From Bacteroidota bacterium (GTDB lineage Bacteria; Bacteroidota; Bacteroidia; Cytophagales; Cyclobacteriaceae): a stretch of 16,805 nt of DNA. The notes beneath the pieces are model-generated. The model ran no database searches. It saw only the letters and a list, made by a program, of their open reading frames with translations, and was not told the DNA's origin. Position 1 is the stretch's first letter; every line of letters starts with the position of its first letter. Where the stretch lies: contig JAEWLI010000161.1 in NCBI GenBank assembly GCA_023393375.1, forward strand, positions 1 to 16,805. Reading direction: 5' to 3'. Below are positions 1 through 5,304 of this stretch, piece after piece. Both the position numbers and the translations under genes were made by a program.

Positions 1-44
1 CCCAAGGAAGGTGTGAGGTTTAGGTGTGTGTTTGAGTGTGTAAG
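1..44 (+). repeat. Degenerate G-rich module (G), start of repeat island 1
   Basis: A GT-rich stretch built of words such as GGTGTGAGGTTTAGG and GTGTGTTTGAGTGTG. It resembles the cleaner G modules at 2664-2716 and, on the minus strand, 16737-16805, but it is more decayed and lacks their GAAGGGTTTC tail. It starts at the window edge, so its true 5' limit is unknown. Confidence 0.5.
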
Positions 45-69
45 CAGCAAAAAACCATGTCCTTCATAT

Positions 70-95
70 AATCACATGAATCATAGTTCAGACAA
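70..95 (+). repeat. Short leader repeat ending in TTCAGACAA
   Basis: Degenerate copy of the leader found throughout island 2. It contains AATCACATGAATCATAG followed by TTCAGACAA and is nearly identical to the end of the leader at 2971-3013. It immediately precedes the hairpin module at 118-210. Confidence 0.6.
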
Positions 96-117
96 GAAGG
101 GTATGTGGTTTTGGTAA

Positions 118-210
118 AAAACCCGCAAGGTTTCACTGCTTATAAAGATTCCAGGAGGAATATTTGAGAAGATCAGCACTATCTGATCTGCAACAAAAAC
201 TTGCGGGTTT
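118..210. repeat. Hairpin module H, copy 1
   Basis: Outer inverted repeat AAACCCGCAAG (119-129) / CTTGCGGGTTT (200-210), 11 bp perfect, enclosing ~70 nt. A second internal stem, AGATCAG (170-176) / CTGATCT (183-189), lies inside it. The element is repeated at 3038-3126 and 16445-16535. Read on the minus strand, the last arm runs into a six-T tract 18 nt downstream of the rhodanese stop codon, so it may act as that gene's terminator. The family itself is recognised only by comparison within the window. Confidence 0.75.
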
Positions 211-227
211 ACCCATGACCATATATT

Positions 228-623
228 CTAACAAGCACATTGAAGTTTGGTACCGGCTTGACTTGCTTTAGTTCCTTCGGTTGCGTATCCGTCAAACTTC
301 CACCATTCTATGCCACCGATCAGTTCTTTGACTTTAAAGCCAAGCTTTGTCATATTTAAAGCACCTTTAGTAGATGCGTTGCAGCCAATTCCATCGCAAT
401 AAACAACATACAAAAAGTCTCTGTCAAGATGTTTTGTGGTTGCTTCATTCATTTCGCGGTGGGGGATGTTGATGGCTGTAGGAATATGCTCAGTCTCAAA
501 ACCATAAGGTTTTCTTGCATCAAGGGCAATGACTTTTTCACCGTTGTTTAAGGCGTCAAACAAATCAGAGGGGTCCATTTCAAAGGTCAATTTGTTTTCG
601 TAATATTTAATTTGTGCATCCAT
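228..623 (-). CDS. Rhodanese-like domain protein (single domain)
   Basis: 131-residue single-domain rhodanese, a fold that moves sulfane sulfur on a cysteine persulfide. Residues ~14-115 carry the fold. The CH2A-like segment VIALDARKPYGFETEHIPTA (31-50) includes the HIPTAINIPH word (46-55), and the active-site loop is YCDGIGCNAS with Cys76 as the likely catalytic residue. The final GGIEWWKFDGY is typical of the family. There is a second loop cysteine (Cys81) and a C-terminal Cys129-x-Cys131, so extra thiols could take part in relay or metal binding. No signal peptide, so probably cytoplasmic. It is divergent from the LysR regulator at 777, the classic layout for a LysR-type target, and the MetR-like character of that regulator fits sulfur metabolism. 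Substrate unknown. Confidence 0.9.
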   Translation of the reverse strand: MDAQIKYYENKLTFEMDPSDLFDALNNGEKVIALDARKPYGFETEHIPTAINIPHREMNEATTKHLDRDFLYVVYCDGIGCNASTKGALNMTKLGFKVKELIGGIEWWKFDGYATEGTKASQAGTKLQCAC

Positions 624-657
624 ATTTGAAAAAATTTAATTTATGTAATTGATGACA

Positions 658-665
658 CAAAGATA
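658..665 (-). promoter_or_regulatory. Candidate -7 box of the rhodanese gene
   Basis: On the minus strand this reads TATCTTTG, a perfect match to the Bacteroidota -7 consensus TAnnTTTG, 34 nt upstream of the ATG. No clear TTG element is visible at the -33 position. Confidence 0.5.
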
Positions 666-725
666 AAATACCGGGAATTTGTATAAAAATGAAAAGATTT
701 AATCATCATCATTCATTTTTTTCAT

Positions 726-746
726 AAATCTATAATAAATAGATTT
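726..746. promoter_or_regulatory. Candidate LysR-type operator (21-bp dyad)
   Basis: Perfect inverted repeat AAATCTAT-N5-ATAGATTT containing the T-N11-A spacing typical of LysR-type boxes (T731 to A743). It lies between the divergent rhodanese and LysR genes, immediately upstream of the putative LysR -7 region, which suggests autoregulation plus control of the rhodanese gene. AT-richness makes chance dyads more likely here. Confidence 0.5.
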
Positions 747-748
747 CG

Positions 749-756
749 TTACTTTG
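749..756 (+). promoter_or_regulatory. Possible -7 box of the LysR gene
   Basis: TTACTTTG, one mismatch from TAnnTTTG, 20 nt before the ATG at 777 and directly after the dyad at 726-746. No convincing -33 element. Confidence 0.35.
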
Positions 757-776
757 CAAGTATTATTAGTCAGAAA

Positions 777-1676
777 ATGGAAATACGACATTTAAAACTT
801 GTTAAGGCTATTGTAGAGGAAGGCAGCATTACAAAAGCAATTGACAAATTGCATTTAACACAATCTGCTTTGAGCCATCAGCTTAAGGAAGCAGAGTACC
901 AATTGGGCACACAGATATTCTTACGCCAAAATAAAAAGCTAATCTTGACTCCTGCGGGAGAAAAGCTGTATGAAACAGCCAACGAAGTTTTAAATAAGCT
1001 TTCTGACACAGAACACGAAATAAAAAAGATGATTTTTGGGGAATTCGGTACTATTAAAATAAGTACAGAATGTTATTCGAGTTACCATTGGCTACCCTCT
1101 GTTTTAAAACAATTTCATTTACTTTACCCGAATGTCGATTTACAAATAATTATGGAAGCCACACATTATCCGTTACAAAAGCTTCAAGAAAGTATCATCG
1201 ATATTGCCATTACCAGCGATCCCATAAAAAATAGAGACATAAAATACCTGGAGCTTTTTCAAGACGAGTTGTTAATGGTGGTGTCTTGCAACCATTCCTG
1301 GGCCAATAAAAAATACATCGTAGCAGAAGATTTTGTTAACGAACACTTATTGATCCACTCTTTCCCTTTGGAAACGGTGACTGTGCATCAATTTCTTTTG
1401 GCACCGGCAGGAGTATCACCAAAAAAAATAACAGCCCTTCCGCTTACCGAAGCATCAATAGAAATGGTAAAAGCGGATATGGGAATTATGGCAATGGCAA
1501 AATGGGCGGTGCAGCCTTATTTAAAAGACAATTCCCTACAAACTATTAAAATTGGGAAGAACGGATTAAAAAGAAAGCATTATATCGCTATTATGAATAA
1601 TAAAACCTATCCGAATTTTTTTAACCATTTTATTGAATTTTTACAAACAGAAATCAATCAGCAGTGGAATATTTAA
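777..1676 (+). CDS. LysR-family transcriptional regulator, MetR-like
   Basis: 299 residues, the normal LysR length. N-terminal winged helix-turn-helix (about 1-60) with GSITKAIDKLHLTQSALSHQ as the recognition region, then a helical linker and a periplasmic-binding-like effector domain (~90-293). Several stretches resemble E. coli MetR as I recall it: the HLTQSALSHQ helix, the ISTECYSSYHWLPSVLKQFH segment corresponding to MetR IAIECHSCIQWL, and the FLLAPAGVSP word. MetR senses homocysteine and controls methionine genes; whether this protein binds the same effector is inference. It is divergent from a rhodanese gene and overlaps the downstream GNAT gene, so it is probably cotranscribed with the latter. 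The ATG start gives a complete HTH. Confidence 0.92.
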   Translation: MEIRHLKLVKAIVEEGSITKAIDKLHLTQSALSHQLKEAEYQLGTQIFLRQNKKLILTPAGEKLYETANEVLNKLSDTEHEIKKMIFGEFGTIKISTECYSSYHWLPSVLKQFHLLYPNVDLQIIMEATHYPLQKLQESIIDIAITSDPIKNRDIKYLELFQDELLMVVSCNHSWANKKYIVAEDFVNEHLLIHSFPLETVTVHQFLLAPAGVSPKKITALPLTEASIEMVKADMGIMAMAKWAVQPYLKDNSLQTIKIGKNGLKRKHYIAIMNNKTYPNFFNHFIEFLQTEINQQWNI

Positions 1677-2161
1677 TCAGGGAATGTTTAGAAGATGATT
1701 TGCCGGTATTGGTTGAATTATGTGGCAAACACGCTGCGTTTGAACAAGCCACGTACCACCCGGCAGAAAAAGCGACCTTATTGAAAAAGGCAATATTTGC
1801 TGAAAGACCAAAACTGTTTTGTTACGTAATAATAGCCAATGCAAAAATACAGGGCTACTTTTCATTTACGTTTGACTATTCAACCTGGGATGCACAGTCA
1901 TTCCTTTACCTTGATTGTTTATACCTGGAGCCACCCATTAGAGGAAAAGGAATTGGTGAAGTGGTTTTTGAAAAATTAAAAGCCATTGCCAAGCAAAATG
2001 ATTGTGTAAACATCCAATGGCAAACCCCTGTGTTCAACCAAAGGGCCATAAAATTTTACAATAAAATGGGCGGTATAGGGAAAGATAAAGTTAGATTTTT
2101 TATTGATACCAAAACTGACTCACCTGAAGGTTTTCAGGGAGAAGGGGGGAGTTTGGTGTGA
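1664..2161 (+). CDS. GNAT-family N-acetyltransferase
   Basis: 165-residue single-domain GNAT acetyltransferase using acetyl-CoA. The pyrophosphate-binding motif A is RGKGIGEVVFEKLKAIA (93-109), and motif B continues with NQRAIKFYNKMGG (125-137). The overall pattern resembles diamine/small-amine acetyltransferases, but the acceptor cannot be assigned. The start is GTG at 1664, which overlaps the end of the LysR gene by 13 nt and implies translational coupling. The C-terminal tail after about residue 150 (SPEGFQGEGGSLV) is Gly-rich and coincides with a repeat-module sequence that also provides the TGA stop codon, so the tail is probably not ancestral. Confidence 0.88.
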   Translation: MEYLIRECLEDDLPVLVELCGKHAAFEQATYHPAEKATLLKKAIFAERPKLFCYVIIANAKIQGYFSFTFDYSTWDAQSFLYLDCLYLEPPIRGKGIGEVVFEKLKAIAKQNDCVNIQWQTPVFNQRAIKFYNKMGGIGKDKVRFFIDTKTDSPEGFQGEGGSLV

Positions 2162-2176
2162 AGGGTTTCTTGTAAT
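2141..2176 (+). repeat. G-rich module (G), overlapping the GNAT 3' end
   Basis: GAAGGGGGGAGTTTGGTGTG followed by AAGGGTTTCTTGTAA. The second half matches the end of the G module at 2664-2716 almost exactly (GTGTGAAGGGTTTCTGGTAA). The GNAT stop codon lies inside the shared GTGTGAAGGG word. Confidence 0.6.
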
Positions 2177-2285
2177 GATTATAATTATAATTCTTCCTTT
2201 TGAACCTTCCGGTCTGACTGGCCTGTCTTTACATACAACGATAGAGTAGCTTATCTCTAGCAGGTGTCCAACCTGGAAGAGTTAA

Positions 2286-2328
2286 AATCCGTTTCATCAG
2301 TGCCATCCGCTTAGTTCGTGATTCTGAC
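2286..2328 (+). repeat. Leader repeat (degenerate)
   Basis: AATCCGTTTCATCAGTGCC, ATCCGCTTAGTTCG and TGATTCTGAC: a 43-bp decayed leader in the same orientation as those at 2484, 2623, 2741, 2832 and 2971. Confidence 0.55.
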
Positions 2329-2406
2329 TTTTTTTGTTTCTTACCCGTACCTTAGATCCCTCTCCCGAAAGTTTTAAAGCTTTCAGGATCGGGATGTCAG
2401 TTACGG
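2329..2406 (+). repeat. T-run / GATCCCTC module (T), copy 1
   Basis: T-run then GTTTCTTACCC, then TTAGATCCCTC, then a bulged hairpin (TCCCGA 2363-2368 / TCGGGA 2389-2394, inner stem GAAAG / CTTTC), ending CGGGATGTCAGTTACGG. The minus strand of island 3 (16655 down to 16568) has the same order: T-run, GTTTCTCACCC, TTTGATCCCTC, later CGGGATAACAG. Confidence 0.55.
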
Positions 2407-2483
2407 AAAGAGGAGTGCTTGTCCATGCCTCGGTAACAAAAGGGGAATGATAATTAATATCGTCACTTTGGATCATAATTGTA

Positions 2484-2525
2484 AATCCACCAATCCATCA
2501 ATCCTACCCATCCTAATTCAGACAA
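2484..2525 (+). repeat. Leader repeat
   Basis: Words AATCCACC, AATCCATC, AATCCTACCCATCC and then AATTCAGACAA; 42 bp. Directly followed by an R module. Confidence 0.65.
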
Positions 2526-2617
2526 TGGATTTCGCCCGCTTTGGGGCTTTTATTATGGTGTTTTTTTTCATGACACAGGGCTGCACCCTGTGCTGATGAT
2601 GGCGCACCTTTGGTGCT
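2526..2617 (+). repeat. Twin REP-like hairpins (R), copy 1
   Basis: Opens with TTTCGCCCGCTTTGGGGC, then a T-run, then stem 1 CACAGGG (2574-2580) / CCCTGTG (2586-2592) with a CTGCA loop, linker CTGATGATGGC, and stem 2 GCACC (2604-2608) / GGTGC (2612-2616) with a TTT loop. Near-identical to 2876-2967. Paired hairpins of this kind are typical of REP-type intergenic elements. No REP-associated transposase gene lies in the window. Confidence 0.8.
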
Positions 2618-2622
2618 TAATA

Positions 2623-2663
2623 AATCCTACATTTCCTTTAATCCTGTAAATCCTGATTCAGAC
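2623..2663 (+). repeat. Leader repeat
   Basis: AATCCTACATTTCCTTTAATC then CTGTAAATCC and TGATTCAGAC. Its first half is identical to the leader at 2971-3013, but it is joined to a different cargo (G tract rather than H hairpin). Confidence 0.65.
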
Positions 2664-2716
2664 GAGGGAGGTGTGAAGTTTGGGTGTGAGTTTGGGTGTG
2701 AAGGGTTTCTGGTAAG
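2664..2716 (+). repeat. G-rich module (G)
   Basis: Repeating GGTGTGAAGTTT, GGGTGTGAGTTT, GGGTGTGAAGGGTTTCTGG: a 12-bp periodicity around GGGTGTGAGTTT. An intermediate form between the decayed copy at 1-44 and the clean hexamer run at 16737-16805, with which it shares the GAAGGGTTTC tail. Confidence 0.65.
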
Positions 2717-2740
2717 GTTAAAATTCTTCTTTATATTCAA

Positions 2741-2785
2741 AATCCGTGTTAATCATGTAATCCGTCTAATCGGTGATTCAGACAA
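2741..2785 (+). repeat. Leader repeat (best copy)
   Basis: 45 bp made of AATCCGTGTT, AATCATGT, AATCCGTCT, AATCGGTG and ATTCAGACAA, showing the ~9-10 bp internal periodicity clearly. Confidence 0.7.
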
Positions 2786-2787
2786 GC

Positions 2788-2810
2788 AAGGTAAACAGTA
2801 GTTTTACCTT
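2788..2810. repeat. Short hairpin module
   Basis: AAGGTAAA (2788-2795) / TTTACCTT (2803-2810), 8-bp perfect stem with a 7-nt loop, two bases after the leader at 2741-2785. A fourth kind of cargo seen only once. Confidence 0.5.
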
Positions 2811-2814
2811 ACCC

Positions 2815-2828
2815 GAACAAATTTGTTC
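2815..2828. repeat. Perfect 14-bp palindrome
   Basis: GAACAAATTTGTTC, between the short hairpin and the next leader. Function unknown. It is preceded by CCC, as is the dyad at 13229-13243. Confidence 0.4.
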
Positions 2829-2831
2829 ATG

Positions 2832-2875
2832 AATCCGTGTAATCTGAGCTTCCGTCTAATCGGTGATTCAGACAA
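2832..2875 (+). repeat. Leader repeat
   Basis: AATCCGTGTAATCTGAGC, TTCCGTCTAATCGGTG and ATTCAGACAA. The last 26 bases match the leader at 2741-2785. Confidence 0.7.
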
Positions 2876-2967
2876 TTGATTTCGCCCGCTTCGGGGCTTG
2901 AATTATGGTGGTTTTTTTCAAAACACAGGGCTGCACCCTGTGCTGATGATGGCGCACCTTTGGTGCT
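2876..2967 (+). repeat. Twin REP-like hairpins (R), copy 2
   Basis: Same element as 2526-2617: TTTCGCCCGCTTCGGGGC, T-run, stem CACAGGG (2924-2930) / CCCTGTG (2936-2942), and stem GCACC (2954-2958) / GGTGC (2962-2966). Most differences from copy 1 lie in the first third. Confidence 0.8.
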
Positions 2968-2970
2968 TTG

Positions 2971-3013
2971 AATCCTACATTTCCTTTAATCACACGAATC
3001 ATAGTTCAGACAA
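2971..3013 (+). repeat. Leader repeat
   Basis: First half identical to the leader at 2623, second half nearly identical to the leader at 70-95 (CACACGAATCATAG then TTCAGACAA). This mosaic suggests shuffling or gene conversion between units. Confidence 0.65.
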
Positions 3014-3037
3014 GGAGGGTATGTAGTTTGGGTAAAA

Positions 3038-3126
3038 AACCCGCAAGGTTTCACTGCTTATAAAGATTCCAGGAGAATGTTTTAGAAGATCTGCACTATT
3101 CAATCTGTAAAAAAACCTTGCGGGTT
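3038..3126. repeat. Hairpin module H, copy 2
   Basis: AACCCGCAAGGTTT (3038-3051) / AAACCTTGCGGGTT (3113-3126), 14-bp perfect outer stem. Interior shares CACTGCTTATAAAGATTCC and AGGAG with copy 1. The internal stem is reduced here (AGAT / ATCT). Confidence 0.78.
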
Positions 3127-3172
3127 CTTGCTTACGTGAACAATTTCTCCTTTAAATCATTTTAAGATTAGA

Positions 3173-3268
3173 ATGAAATTCAGTAAACCCATATATCGTA
3201 TTATCGCACTGATTTTAGGCGTATTACTCCTCGGCTGGAGCCTGATGTGGTCAATGGGCTGGTTTTAA
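3173..3268 (+). CDS. Possible 31-residue single-pass membrane peptide
   Basis: Short open frame after island 2: a basic start MKFSKPIYR, a hydrophobic helix IIALILGVLLLGWSLMW, then SMGWF and stop. The positive-then-hydrophobic layout suits a small inner-membrane protein. The codons (GGC, CTG, TGG) look like coding sequence rather than AT-rich spacer. No Shine-Dalgarno is visible, as is common in Bacteroidota. I do not recognise a family. It could be a chance frame, and nothing nearby tells its role. Confidence 0.42.
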   Translation: MKFSKPIYRIIALILGVLLLGWSLMWSMGWF

Positions 3269-3283
3269 TTCCCCCATATTTCC

Positions 3284-3393
3284 TTGAACTTTTCAAACTT
3301 TAAACTATTTCAAACTATCTCAAACCATTTCAAACCCTTCAAACCTTGAACCTTGAATTTTTGAACCTTGAACTTTTTAACCTTGAACATTTA
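3284..3393. repeat. Degenerate TTCAAAC / CCTTGAAC simple repeat
   Basis: About ten loosely spaced TTCAAAC-type words followed by CCTTGAAC-type words, with 7-11 bp periodicity, filling the space between the small peptide frame and the 3' end of the cupin gene. No stable hairpin is seen, so it is not an obvious terminator. Confidence 0.6.
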
Positions 3394-3747
3394 ACCTCCC
3401 AGCGTTATAAACACCGATTTTCTATCTATATTTTGAAGGTTCCTGGTTTTATGCCCTTTTCCATCGGTATCTTCCATGAGCAGTATATCGCCTCCTTTAA
3501 AGGTCCTTTTTTCACCTAACGAAGTCTCTATTTCAATTTCCCCATCCAAGAGGATGATGTATTGTCGCTGAGGGGCGTTATGGAAATCGTAATCATAGGT
3601 GGGTCTTACCTTTCGGAAAATGACTTCTTTAGCCGGTATTTTGTCTGAAAGTAAACCGATATCGCCTTCATCATTTAATGCTATTTCTTCATCTTCGAAA
3701 TGGCTTTCTCCCATCTCGTCGCTATATACTTTGGTAATTTTAAACAT
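3391..3747 (-). CDS. Cupin-domain protein
   Basis: 118-residue single cupin barrel, probably cytoplasmic. The first cupin motif is seen as HNAPQRQYIILLDGEIEI (56-73), with His56 and Gln62 at positions where metal ligands usually lie. The second motif contains FKGGDILLMED (83-93) and GKGHKTRN (96-103), with His99. The DTDGKGH word is characteristic of a common small-cupin subfamily of unknown reaction. Last gene of a five-gene operon, 10 nt after the DUF5996 gene. The operon's theme (ring cleavage and hydrolysis of quinone-type compounds) makes a role in processing or sensing aromatic products plausible, but that is context only. Confidence 0.85.
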   Translation of the reverse strand: MFKITKVYSDEMGESHFEDEEIALNDEGDIGLLSDKIPAKEVIFRKVRPTYDYDFHNAPQRQYIILLDGEIEIETSLGEKRTFKGGDILLMEDTDGKGHKTRNLQNIDRKSVFITLGG

Positions 3748-3757
3748 AAATTTATAT

Positions 3758-4657
3758 TCAAATCTCTAACACTTCATCCCATTCACCTAATTGTGCCCCT
3801 GCGCGGTAAGTGCTGTTGATAAAGCTTGATAAAGTTCCTTCCGGATTATCTGACTGTTGTACAACTTTATAAGGCAGGATGAATTCACGCATGGTATCCT
3901 GATAAAAGGCCTCCTTGGGTACAATTTCAGCATGCTTATATTGGTTGGGCTCAGGGTATACGTATGCGTAAAATGCTGCTTCCGGGAATGCTTCATTTCC
4001 AGGCCAAAAGCCGCAGCTTGCCACTTCATGGGAATAAGCCTCCTGGGCTACCCAGTTGGGGAGGTTTGGAATACCACCTGGATGTTTTGGTGCTTTCCGT
4101 CCTGAAAAACGTGATAATGCCAGATCAAAGCTGCCCCAGAAAAAATGGACGGGGCTGCACTTGCCTTTGAAATCACATTGAAAATTGGTAAATACATTCT
4201 TCATGCTTAATACAGCTTGATGTAAATCATTTGCAGATTGTTTGTCATAAGTTTTATGAACCGTATCTTTTTCAAATGGAATCGGATTCTGAATCTCAGA
4301 CGGAACAGTATTTATTTTTATGTCAATCTGCATTTCCCTTAATGCGTTAAAAATCTTTTTGTAAAATTCAGCAACCGACAAATCTTGAAGGTTAAATTCC
4401 GATAGGTCACCCTTACTGGTGACAATTTTTAATTTATGGTTTATTAAATCGAAATCAATTTGAAAGTGCTTGCCTTTATAAGGCATGTCCAGTGTTGAAA
4501 GACCAGTCGGTGTACTGTGAAGCGTAATGTGCCATGAATGATTGCGCCAAGGATGCACAGCTAATTTTATCTTACCTGCTATCTGCGTCCACATATGCAT
4601 CGTATTGTAGGTATCTTTTGCTTTTTCATAAGAAAGTATCGGCCAATGATTGTTCAT
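3758..4657 (-). CDS. DUF5996 family protein
   Basis: 299 residues. Recognised as DUF5996 from the N-terminal pattern (WPILSYEKAKDTYNTMHMWTQ), the KIKLAVHPWRNHSWH stretch, and the later FFWGSFDLALSRFSGR segment (about 174-189). No signal peptide or membrane helix, so likely soluble. Family function is unknown. Conserved Trp, His and Arg residues suggest a binding or catalytic pocket, but I cannot name a reaction. It lies 20 nt after the MhqD-like hydrolase and 10 nt before the cupin, so cotranscription with the aromatic-detoxification genes is likely. This is a useful context clue for the family. Confidence 0.85.
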   Translation of the reverse strand: MNNHWPILSYEKAKDTYNTMHMWTQIAGKIKLAVHPWRNHSWHITLHSTPTGLSTLDMPYKGKHFQIDFDLINHKLKIVTSKGDLSEFNLQDLSVAEFYKKIFNALREMQIDIKINTVPSEIQNPIPFEKDTVHKTYDKQSANDLHQAVLSMKNVFTNFQCDFKGKCSPVHFFWGSFDLALSRFSGRKAPKHPGGIPNLPNWVAQEAYSHEVASCGFWPGNEAFPEAAFYAYVYPEPNQYKHAEIVPKEAFYQDTMREFILPYKVVQQSDNPEGTLSSFINSTYRAGAQLGEWDEVLEI

Positions 4658-4677
4658 ATTGTTTCTGTTTTTTAAAA

Positions 4678-5298
4678 CTATAATCTGAATATCAATTGAT
4701 TTGTTCTGTCTATTTCATCCTGCGAAACGGTGTGTGGACGGCCTTCATAGATCTGAAGGTTTACCTTTGCATTCATTTTTTCCAAAATGTGCACACTTTC
4801 TTTTACTCGTGCTACAGGTACATGTGGATCTGGATTTCCGGTACTGATAAAAATTGGGGTAGCATTAAAGTCACCGGAATAGTTTTCCTCATTGATTTGA
4901 TCTCCTATAAGTCCACCGGTTAAGGCAACCACACCGCCATACCTTTTTGCATGACGGGCAACAAACTCCAGTGACAGGCAGGCACCTTGAGAAAATCCCA
5001 GGAAATAAGTGTTTTCAGGGGTTATGCCTTGTTCTGTGATTTCCTTCAACAGCTCTTTCAATAAATCCAGGGCTGAAGATAACCATGGCTCATTTTGTTC
5101 AGGATTAGCCAAAAATGAATAAGGATACCAGGTGTTGTTGGTCGCCTCAGGAGCAAGGATGGCAAATTCAGACACATGTAAATGTGAAGCCAGCCCGAGA
5201 ATATCCCGGGCATTTGCTCCACGGCCATGTATCATAATTAATGCTTTATCAGCTTCCTGCAAGGTTTTTCCTGCAGTATGAATGTTTTTGTTATGCAT
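4678..5298 (-). CDS. MhqD-like alpha/beta hydrolase (carboxylesterase/phospholipase family)
   Basis: 206-residue alpha/beta hydrolase without signal peptide. Visible catalytic parts: oxyanion-region HGRG (24-27), nucleophile elbow GFSQG with Ser103, acid Asp157 in GNPDPHVP, and His189 in GRPHT. Small esterases of this type are encoded next to ring-cleaving dioxygenases, as for MhqD beside MhqO/MhqE in Bacillus subtilis, where the genes respond to methylhydroquinone and related electrophiles. Here it lies 6 nt downstream of the dioxygenase, so hydrolysis of a ring-cleavage product is a reasonable inference. The substrate is not shown by the sequence. Confidence 0.88.
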   Translation of the reverse strand: MHNKNIHTAGKTLQEADKALIMIHGRGANARDILGLASHLHVSEFAILAPEATNNTWYPYSFLANPEQNEPWLSSALDLLKELLKEITEQGITPENTYFLGFSQGACLSLEFVARHAKRYGGVVALTGGLIGDQINEENYSGDFNATPIFISTGNPDPHVPVARVKESVHILEKMNAKVNLQIYEGRPHTVSQDEIDRTNQLIFRL

Positions 5299-5304
5299 AA
5301 CGGT

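Larger units (their letters stand above)
2162..3172. other. Repeat island 2 (non-coding)
   Basis: About 1 kb without a convincing gene. It holds five tandem units of leader plus cargo and an older, more decayed unit at its left end. Order on the plus strand: G tract, unique-looking spacer (2177-2285), leader/T module, spacer, leader/R hairpins, leader/G tract, leader/short hairpin, a small palindrome, leader/R hairpins, leader/H hairpin. The open frames here cross repeat boundaries and have no protein-like composition. Confidence 0.75.

Noticed and set aside
2610..2801. 63-codon plus-strand frame in island 2
   Set aside because: It runs across an R hairpin, a leader, a G tract and another leader. 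The translation simply follows repeat units, and other copies of the same repeats are not open in that frame.
1..3130. CRISPR array
   Set aside because: Leader repeats recur, but lengths between them vary, the spacers themselves are repeated modules, and no cas gene is present.
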